This document shows positions 46,409 to 53,961 of a stretch of DNA of 64,000 nt, piece by piece. The stretch comes from Prevotellaceae bacterium UBA6974 (GTDB lineage Bacteria; Bacteroidota; Bacteroidia; Bacteroidales; Bacteroidaceae): positions 1,669-65,668 of the forward strand of contig DJYQ01000048.1 in the NCBI GenBank assembly GCA_002450165.1, read 5' to 3'. Each line of letters opens with the position of its first letter. The stretch's first letter is position 1. The translations under genes were made by a program, and so were the position numbers. The notes beneath the pieces are model-generated. The model made no database searches, was not told the DNA's origin, and worked only from the letters and a program-made list of their open reading frames with translations.

Positions 46409-49400
46409 ATGAACAATACAATTAGCAAAAACCTGATGAGCAGTATTCGTCACACTGGCATCTGTTTCCTGGTGTTGGCTGCGTTTGGCATTTCATCTGC
46501 TTACGCACAGGAGGCACAGCAGGACGAAGAGACCGTAAAGGTCCGCAAGGTCAAAAAGACTGCTCCTAATTATGAGACACGTGTAGTCAAAGGACGCATT
46601 ACTGACGCAGCCACAGGCTCTCCCATGGGAGGTGTACGCGTACAGGCACTGGGTATGAATCGTTATTCGACCCTGACAGAGGAAGATGGTACATACGAGG
46701 TGAATATTCCCGTATTCCTCAACTCGATGTACGTATATGCACCGGATTATAATCCGTTGCAGGTTGCTATCGTAGAAAACGTGGATAATGATATTAAGAT
46801 GATTTCATCTACATTTAACGGTTTCTATGGCGAGGACACCGAAATCACCGCAAAGGGTGCGACAACATTGTCCGAGACCAGTTCTGTCACCATTGAGACA
46901 GATATGATGAAGAAACTGGCAGGTGACATCAATATCGTACAGAAGAACGGTCTGCCCGGTCAGGGTGCATACATGACTATCCGTGGTATAAACAGTATCA
47001 ATTCCAGTTCTCAGCCCTTGGTAATTCTGGATGGCAACATGATTGACATGCAGTATGACCGTACGGCATTGCACGAGGGATATTTTAACAACGTGCTGGC
47101 AGGTCTTGATCCTGAGACTATCGATAAAATTGAAGTCCTGAAAAACGGTACAGCCCTGTATGGTGCAAAAGGAGCAAATGGTGTAATCAGGATTACCACA
47201 AAACGTGGTAAGAGCCAAGCTACACGAATCAACGCCCGTATCTATGGAGGCGTTGAGCTGATTCCGAACAAGATTGAAATGATGAACGGTCCACAGTACA
47301 CCAATTACCTGAGTGACCTGATTCCCACAATCAAGGACATGAACAACTACAAATTAAATTCATTCGTATTCCTGGATCAGAGTCCGATCAATTTCTACCG
47401 TAACGTGTACAACAACAACACTGACTGGCAGAAAGACATGTATCGAGCTGCAGCATCACAAAACTACAAGGTAAGCGTTGAAGGTGGTGATGACGTGGGT
47501 ATGTATGCCTTGTCACTTGGCTACACTGATGTCAAAAGTACGATGAAGGAGAATGACATGAGCCGACTGAATCTGCGTTTCAACACTGATATCAAGATTG
47601 GCAACAAGATTACTACTGCCCTTGACATCAACTATAACCAGACTTCATACAATATCCTGGATAATGGTTGGAGCGAGAACTACACGAAACAGAACATAGG
47701 TTCGGTAAATGTCCTGGGACTGGTTACGGCTCCGTTTATAAGCCCGTATTCATATTATGTTGACCAGACTGACCCTGACAACGTACAATTGTTGCTTTCA
47801 AAGGAATGGGCCGGTAAATATGCTGCGGAAATTACTGATGACGATATACGCAAGAAGAATTACTACATCAAGGATCCGTTTGCATTTACCAGGGAACTGA
47901 AGGAAGTTAACGAGGTAACACGTAATCCATACTGGATTCTGGAGAATGCTCACGGCAAGAACAAGAACTATGCCGAGATGACCAATATTGGCCTCAACGT
48001 GCAGCCTAAATACCAGATTAACAAGGAGTGGGCAATTTCTGACCGTTTCAACTTTAACCTAAGCCGTAACAACGAAAAGTATTTCCTACCCTCGAATGGT
48101 GCAACACCTTATGCCCTGACTGACCTTGGTACGATACATTCTGTATTGAAAAGCCAGTTCACCAAGCAGACCACGATTAACAATGACCTGCGCGTTGAAT
48201 ACAAAAACCAGTGGGGAGCACATACCTTTGCAGGTTTCGTAGGATGGCGTTTTAACAAGTATGACTATTCGTATTCATATCTGAACGGCTACAACAACGA
48301 GAACGACAAGTTGCCGAACATTTCAAAGAACATGCAGTTCGTAAACTCGAGTGGTGTAAACGACACTTGGAAGGATATGACGTACTATCTTGATGCAACA
48401 TATAACTATGCCAACCGCTACTTTGTGAACTTTACAGCCAGCACACAGGCAAGCAGCCGTTTTGGTAAGCACACGAAGGAAGGTATGCATATCGCAGGCA
48501 TGAGTTGGGGTTGGTTCCCATCGTTGCAACTGGGTTGGATTCTGACAAACGAGAAATGGTTCAAGTCCAAGGCTTACGGAGTCAACTATTTGAAGATGAC
48601 ATTCGGCATCGAGCTGAACGGTAATGACAACATTGACTACTATGCTGCACGCACATACTGGAAGACCGAGCAGGTTTTTGAGAATGTATTCGGCAAGTAC
48701 TTGTCAAACATCGCAAGCAGTTCACTTCAGTGGGAAACTGTCCGCAAGATTAATTGGGCATTGGAAGGCTCTTTCCTGAACAACCGCCTGCAGGCACGTG
48801 TGGACCTATTCTGGAACAAGACAAGCAACATGCTGACGATGCGTGATTTATCAGACCAGTACTACGTGGCAGGTATTTCCAAATTCTGGACTAACGAAGG
48901 AACATTGACCAACAAGGGTTTTGAATTCAAGGTTAATGCTGCCCTGCTCAACACGAAGAACTGGAAGTGGGAAATGGGTGCAAGCTTAGGTCATTTCAAT
49001 AATGTGATAACCGAGTTACCTGACTCAAAGGACAATACTATCGAGCTATGGAAACGTGACGAGAATGGCGTGAAGGAATTCAAGACCGGTGAATTGAGAG
49101 GCTTTACTACCAGTGCATACGGCGAAAGTAATATCCTGACTGCAGTCGGATACAGTGCAGGTACATTCTATGGTTGGGAAGTTAACCGTAACACAGCAAG
49201 CGGTACCGGTGTGTTTGCCAGTGCAGATGAAGCATCGCACGCAGGCAAGTACGGTTATCTGCGTTATTACACAGGCATAGCAGGTCAGTATCGCGAGTTT
49301 GGCCCTGGTGACATGGCGTTTGTTGACCAGAACGGTGACGGTTGGATAGACGAAAGCGACAAGGTTGCCCTGGGCAATGCAATACCTGACATTTATGGTA

Positions 49401-49882
49401 ATATCTTTACAAACGTAACTTGGAAAAACCTGCGCATGGATATAATCTTCAAGTATAGCCTTGGCAATGATATTTACAACTATCAGCGTTCGATGCTTGA
49501 GGCTGGAAACACCACATACAACCAAACTGCAGCAATGACACGCCGCTGGGCGTATGAGGGACAGATTACCGATGTTCCGCGTGCATGCTACACCAACAGT
49601 GACAACTATGTTGCCAATGAACGCATGAGTTCACGCTGGATAGAAGATGGCAGCTATTTGAAGATGAAGAATATTCGCCTGACATATACAATTCCATACC
49701 ACAACAACTGGCTGCAGGGATTGAAGGTCTGGGGAGAAGCAAACAACGTATTCTGCTTGACTAAGTATCTGGGAACTGATCCGGAAACAAGCGTGAACAA
49801 CAGTACGCTTTATCAGGGTATCGACGTAGGTCGTATCCCAAGCGGTCGCAGTTTCAACCTTGGTGTAACAATTAATCTGTAA
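46409..49882 (+). CDS. SusC/RagA-family TonB-dependent transporter (pair 2)
   Basis: Second outer-membrane importer of the locus, 1157 residues. The signal peptide runs to about residue 34 (FGISSAYAQ). Next come an acidic and lysine-rich linker (QQDEETVKVRKVKKT), a carboxypeptidase D-like domain (GRITDAATGSPMGGVRVQAL), and a plug with TIRGINSINSSSQPLVILDG and PETIDKIEVLKNGTALYG followed by GANGVIRITTKRG. The barrel ends SFNLGVTINL. Sequence is clearly different from the first SusC, so the two pairs probably handle different ligands rather than being recent copies. The amino-terminal linker after the signal peptide is longer than in the first copy. susD 2 follows after 8 bp. Confidence 0.95.
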   Translation: MNNTISKNLMSSIRHTGICFLVLAAFGISSAYAQEAQQDEETVKVRKVKKTAPNYETRVVKGRITDAATGSPMGGVRVQALGMNRYSTLTEEDGTYEVNIPVFLNSMYVYAPDYNPLQVAIVENVDNDIKMISSTFNGFYGEDTEITAKGATTLSETSSVTIETDMMKKLAGDINIVQKNGLPGQGAYMTIRGINSINSSSQPLVILDGNMIDMQYDRTALHEGYFNNVLAGLDPETIDKIEVLKNGTALYGAKGANGVIRITTKRGKSQATRINARIYGGVELIPNKIEMMNGPQYTNYLSDLIPTIKDMNNYKLNSFVFLDQSPINFYRNVYNNNTDWQKDMYRAAASQNYKVSVEGGDDVGMYALSLGYTDVKSTMKENDMSRLNLRFNTDIKIGNKITTALDINYNQTSYNILDNGWSENYTKQNIGSVNVLGLVTAPFISPYSYYVDQTDPDNVQLLLSKEWAGKYAAEITDDDIRKKNYYIKDPFAFTRELKEVNEVTRNPYWILENAHGKNKNYAEMTNIGLNVQPKYQINKEWAISDRFNFNLSRNNEKYFLPSNGATPYALTDLGTIHSVLKSQFTKQTTINNDLRVEYKNQWGAHTFAGFVGWRFNKYDYSYSYLNGYNNENDKLPNISKNMQFVNSSGVNDTWKDMTYYLDATYNYANRYFVNFTASTQASSRFGKHTKEGMHIAGMSWGWFPSLQLGWILTNEKWFKSKAYGVNYLKMTFGIELNGNDNIDYYAARTYWKTEQVFENVFGKYLSNIASSSLQWETVRKINWALEGSFLNNRLQARVDLFWNKTSNMLTMRDLSDQYYVAGISKFWTNEGTLTNKGFEFKVNAALLNTKNWKWEMGASLGHFNNVITELPDSKDNTIELWKRDENGVKEFKTGELRGFTTSAYGESNILTAVGYSAGTFYGWEVNRNTASGTGVFASADEASHAGKYGYLRYYTGIAGQYREFGPGDMAFVDQNGDGWIDESDKVALGNAIPDIYGNIFTNVTWKNLRMDIIFKYSLGNDIYNYQRSMLEAGNTTYNQTAAMTRRWAYEGQITDVPRACYTNSDNYVANERMSSRWIEDGSYLKMKNIRLTYTIPYHNNWLQGLKVWGEANNVFCLTKYLGTDPETSVNNSTLYQGIDVGRIPSGRSFNLGVTINL

Positions 49883-49890
49883 TCTATAAT

Positions 49891-52251
49891 ATGAAGACAA
49901 AATCTATTATAACCATGCTCTGTCTGTGTATGGGGTTGAGCATGGCCACCACATCCTGCGAGGACATGATGAGTGCAGACAGCGATCGCTATTCGTATAG
50001 CGTTGCGGGTGACACTCTGTACTCATATTGGGGTATATTGAAGGGTCTGCAGAATCTGGGTGAACGCTATGTAATATTGGGCGAATGCCGTGGAGACCTG
50101 GTTGACGGAACTCCTGACAACGGAGAGAGTTTTGTTTCCGACAGCATCAATGCCATCCTGACGTTCGGCCTGAATGGAGATACCGAGGGAATCAGGGACG
50201 GAGCATGCCGCTATCTGAAAGTCAGCGACTACTATCAGGTAATCAATTCGTGCAATGCATACCTGGCAAGTGCAGACACCTTGAAGAAAACATCAGGCGG
50301 TGTTAAATACATGACGCGTGAGTTTGCTCAGGTTCAGGCTATCCGTGCATGGGTTTATATGCAGTTGGTAATTAACTACGGCGATGTTCCATTCTATACA
50401 AAGCCGATGCTCTCTACAGACGACATCGAGAAATTTGACACCAAGAATGCCGAGAACCGTGTAAATGCCGGTAATTTGTACCAGAAACTGGAAGAGGATC
50501 TGATTAAAGCCTACAATGTAGAAATTGCTCCTGCTCCGTATGGAGGTTTCCCGCAGTATATGAGGTATGGCTATACTACAGTGGTATGTGAGAGTACCAA
50601 GGCTATGTTCCCATGTGCACTGGTACTTGCAGACCTCTATCTGATGGGTAACCAGTATGAGAAGGCTGCACAGTATTACTATAACTATCTGTATGGCCAA
50701 TACGGTGGTGTACTGCCAACGGCATACTACTCTACAGCATATCGCGACCAGGGTGAAGAACTGCACGGGTCTGTCGTTGGTATGCCATGGCGTGAGACAG
50801 GCAGGACAAGCAAGAGCGAGGAAGCTGTTACTGCCATTCCTTCAAGCACCAATGGAATGTGGGGAACAGTACAGCGTGGTGTGAATGACCTGTTTGGCTT
50901 CAAGGCGACAATCAGGCAATCTACAGGCAAGGACTCTGTAACGACAGCATCTATTACTCTTGCACAGAATTGGGAACAGCAATTGTCACCCAGTGCCGGT
51001 TACGAGGAACTGCGTAAGTCACAAAAGTACGAGGCGTACATCTGCTCTAACCTGAACGACATTGACGACATGACAAAGACAAGACTGCAGGTATTGGAAG
51101 ACGTAGGTGATGCACGTGGTGTACCTGGAGAACGAGGCTATGGCTACATCAGCCGTTTTGGCTCGGGTGACTACATTCTTGGTACTACACAGTACAAGAC
51201 GTATGTAATGAAGCAGAATCCTTATGTAGCATTCTCAACAGTCTATCCCTTGGTTTACCGCAAGAGCCAGATTTGGCTTCGCTTTGCAGAAGCACTGAAT
51301 CGTGCAGGTTTCCCTGGGTATGCTTTTGCTATCCTGAAAAACGGACTGACCAAGAACCAATACTGGCTGCCTACCAAGGAAAATGACTTCATGCCTAACA
51401 AGAGATATGTCCATTACATATACGAGGACGGTGACAATGGTGTTGTAGATCTTCCTACAAATTACGAGGAAATTGAAGAGTGCAAGGTTACCAACCCTGA
51501 AATTGATGAAGAGGCGTATGAGAACGACATCGCAGCATTGAACAAATACCTCGAGGACAACAATTTGATACCTGAAGGCAAGACAATTGATGACCTGACA
51601 ATGGTAACGGGCGGAGTTGTTGAAGATGCAGGTTATGCAAATTTCATGTCAGAAGGACCTGACTGCAATATAATCTGTAACTACATAAGTCTGGACGAAT
51701 TCCGCAGAACACCGTCATGGCTCAACTTCCAGGACGAGAGTCGTTTTGCTGGAGCGAAGAACATGCCAATCAACTTCTTCGTCAACTGGCCTCTGACTCC
51801 ATATGATGCTCTGATGACAATATCTTATCCAAAGGATGGATTGCCAGAAGGTGAATATATGGCTCGCGGAATTCATCAGAAAGGTTGCGGCCTGCTGAAG
51901 TATAATGAACGTAATTCGGTTTACAACTTCGTAGATCAGGTTAATCTCAAACTGGAAGCTGCCGGCAAGCCGACACTGACAAGAAAAGAGATGTACGACC
52001 CGGCTAATCTGGCAGATGTACAGGAAGCTATTGAGGAGTTAATAGTAGACGAGGAGGCTTTGGAGCTTGCATTCGAGGGTAGTCGCTTCTTTGACATCCT
52101 GCGTGCTGCACTGCACCGTGGCAACGGTACTCCTGACATGACATTCATCAGGTCGAAGATTGCCAAGCGTGACGCAACAGCAAGTACATGGGCAGGTAAT
52201 CTGACAGAGAAGAACATCTATCTGCCATTGCCCGACAACAGCAATCGCTAA
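49891..52251 (+). CDS. SusD/RagB-family surface lipoprotein (pair 2)
   Basis: A 786-residue SusD-like lipoprotein, longer than the usual 500-650. Lipobox MATTSC (C23) is followed by EDMMSADSD, an acidic surface signal. SusD-type helices appear as FAQVQAIRAWVYMQLVINYG and the late motif IVDEEALELAFEGSRFFDIL. It lacks the coiled-coil insert of the first copy. Extra length lies mainly between about 480 and 620 in an acidic stretch (NPEIDEEAYENDIAALNKYL). It ends the FAS1/SusCD transcript: a strong terminator follows at 52296-52325. Confidence 0.93.
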   Translation: MKTKSIITMLCLCMGLSMATTSCEDMMSADSDRYSYSVAGDTLYSYWGILKGLQNLGERYVILGECRGDLVDGTPDNGESFVSDSINAILTFGLNGDTEGIRDGACRYLKVSDYYQVINSCNAYLASADTLKKTSGGVKYMTREFAQVQAIRAWVYMQLVINYGDVPFYTKPMLSTDDIEKFDTKNAENRVNAGNLYQKLEEDLIKAYNVEIAPAPYGGFPQYMRYGYTTVVCESTKAMFPCALVLADLYLMGNQYEKAAQYYYNYLYGQYGGVLPTAYYSTAYRDQGEELHGSVVGMPWRETGRTSKSEEAVTAIPSSTNGMWGTVQRGVNDLFGFKATIRQSTGKDSVTTASITLAQNWEQQLSPSAGYEELRKSQKYEAYICSNLNDIDDMTKTRLQVLEDVGDARGVPGERGYGYISRFGSGDYILGTTQYKTYVMKQNPYVAFSTVYPLVYRKSQIWLRFAEALNRAGFPGYAFAILKNGLTKNQYWLPTKENDFMPNKRYVHYIYEDGDNGVVDLPTNYEEIEECKVTNPEIDEEAYENDIAALNKYLEDNNLIPEGKTIDDLTMVTGGVVEDAGYANFMSEGPDCNIICNYISLDEFRRTPSWLNFQDESRFAGAKNMPINFFVNWPLTPYDALMTISYPKDGLPEGEYMARGIHQKGCGLLKYNERNSVYNFVDQVNLKLEAAGKPTLTRKEMYDPANLADVQEAIEELIVDEEALELAFEGSRFFDILRAALHRGNGTPDMTFIRSKIAKRDATASTWAGNLTEKNIYLPLPDNSNR

Positions 52252-52295
52252 GCCCCCACCCTGCTTTTGCAGAGTTAAAGGATATAAATACAAAT

Positions 52296-52325
52296 CCCCG
52301 CACCTATAAAATGCGGGGTTTTTTT
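52296..52325 (+). terminator. Rho-independent terminator of the FAS1/SusCD locus
   Basis: Arms CCCCGCA (52296-52302) and TGCGGGG (52312-52318) are followed by seven T residues. It separates the transporter genes from the GH29 gene. Confidence 0.88.
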
Positions 52326-52355
52326 GATATTAGCTATTATAATAAAAAATTTCAT

Positions 52356-52363
52356 TATCTTTG
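52356..52363 (+). promoter_or_regulatory. Bacteroidota -7 box for the GH29 gene
   Basis: TATCTTTG matches TAnnTTTG exactly, 70 bp before the ATG at 52433 and just past the terminator, so GH29 and the next gene form their own unit. Confidence 0.72.
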
Positions 52364-52432
52364 TTGCACATAATTCTCAGAAGTTGCCTCTGATGACAAG
52401 TAAACGAATATACTAACTAAAACATCCGAAAT

Positions 52433-53935
52433 ATGAAAATCAAAGCTCTACTGGTATCAATGTTATTACCGGCAGCCGTGTATTCCCAAACCTTCACACT
52501 GGAGAACGAAGCACCTGCCAACCCCGACAACGAGCCTTTGCCATGTCATCCTGTGCCTTCGGACAGGCAGGTTAAATGGAACGAGACTGAGTTCTATGCG
52601 TTTTTCCATTATGGAATGAATACCTTCACCAATATGGAATGGGGATATGGAGACGAAAATGAGAGCAAGTATGCACCACTTGGCAAACCTGACCCTGAAC
52701 AATGGGTAACCAGCGTAAAGGCAGCCGGAATGAAAGGCGGTATTGCTGTCGTAAAACACCATGACGGTTTCTGTTTGTGGCCGACGGCAACCACTACACA
52801 CAACCTGACAAAAGGAGCCGGTCAGTATCACAATGTCAATATTGCCGAGGAATTTGCCAAAGCAAGCAAGAAGCACGGGATGAAGTATGGTTTCTATGTT
52901 TCGCCATGGGACCGAAACAGTGCTTACTATGGTACTGATGACTATGTTACAAAAGTATTCATCCCACAGTGCGAGGAGCTGGCAGCCTACGGCAGTGACC
53001 AGTTCGAGATGTGGTTTGACGGAGCCAATGGCGGTGACGGATACTATGGAGGAGCAAGAACGACACGTAGCGTTGATGCCAGTATCTATTACGATATTCC
53101 TAACCTACGTGCAAAAGTCCACAGAATAGCTCCTGACTGTGTAATGTGGGGTGTTGGTGACGAGGCACGCTGGATAGGCAACGAGCAAGGTTACAGTGCC
53201 AACACTTGCTGGGCAATGGGTAATGCCGAGACAGGTGACATTAACGGATGGTACTGGCATCCGGGTGAGAGCGATGCGAAAGCAACCAACTCCGGTTGGT
53301 TCTGGCATAGTGGCGAAGGCATAAAGAGTGCAGCGCGCCTGTTCCAGATGTATCTTGAAACAGTCGGTCGTAATGCGACACTTATACTAAACTGCCCCCC
53401 CGATAATTACGGTGTTTTGCCAACACAGACCGTAAATACCTTGAATGAACTTGGCACAATGCTTCATGAGCGTCTGGCAGTACCAGTATATGAACTGGAT
53501 GAGTCAACAGCAGCCACAGACTATGCAAAAAATGCCCAGATTACTGTCAGTGATGAACGTATCGGAGGTAAATATGGTATTGCAAACCTAACTGACGGGG
53601 ACCGCAAAACGTATTGGGCGACTAACGACAATACTATCGAAGCAAGCATTACACTGACGTGGTCTGCAGCTCCGACAGTACGCTATCTTGTCCTGCAAGA
53701 GCCGATTGAACTGGGTCAGCGTATCAAGGATTTCAAGATAGAATATACTCAGAACGGAACTGACTGGCAAGAATTAGCGAAGGACATAACCACAACAATC
53801 GGATATAAGCGCATTATCCCCTTGAACGGAAGTACAGAAAACAGCTATGGTAACGGATACAAAGTCCGTGCAATGCGAATCACTGTACTTGACAGCCGTG
53901 CATGCCCGCTCATTTCCAACATAAACGTATATTAA
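52433..53935 (+). CDS. GH29 alpha-L-fucosidase with a carboxy-terminal F5/8C (CBM32-like) domain
   Basis: Retaining fucosidase, probably for alpha-1,3/1,4 or alpha-1,6 fucose, exported. The 500-residue protein has a signal peptide ending VYSQ (about 19). The GH29 barrel carries FYAFFHYGMNTFTNMEWGYG, VVKHHDGFCLWPT, GMKYGFYVSPWDRNS and FEMWFDGANGG, whose D196 is the expected nucleophile. Later come GDINGWYWHPGE and NATLILNCPPD. From about 365 on, a discoidin-type domain is seen (IANLTDGDRKTYWATND, then VRYLVLQEPIELGQRI and IEYTQNGTDWQEL). This arrangement is common for the GH29 group specific for Lewis-type 1,3/1,4 fucose; linkage is inference. It shares its transcript with the next gene (26-bp gap). 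Confidence 0.95.
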   Translation: MKIKALLVSMLLPAAVYSQTFTLENEAPANPDNEPLPCHPVPSDRQVKWNETEFYAFFHYGMNTFTNMEWGYGDENESKYAPLGKPDPEQWVTSVKAAGMKGGIAVVKHHDGFCLWPTATTTHNLTKGAGQYHNVNIAEEFAKASKKHGMKYGFYVSPWDRNSAYYGTDDYVTKVFIPQCEELAAYGSDQFEMWFDGANGGDGYYGGARTTRSVDASIYYDIPNLRAKVHRIAPDCVMWGVGDEARWIGNEQGYSANTCWAMGNAETGDINGWYWHPGESDAKATNSGWFWHSGEGIKSAARLFQMYLETVGRNATLILNCPPDNYGVLPTQTVNTLNELGTMLHERLAVPVYELDESTAATDYAKNAQITVSDERIGGKYGIANLTDGDRKTYWATNDNTIEASITLTWSAAPTVRYLVLQEPIELGQRIKDFKIEYTQNGTDWQELAKDITTTIGYKRIIPLNGSTENSYGNGYKVRAMRITVLDSRACPLISNINVY

Positions 53936-53961
53936 TCATCAACATATAAATAAGCAGAAGT

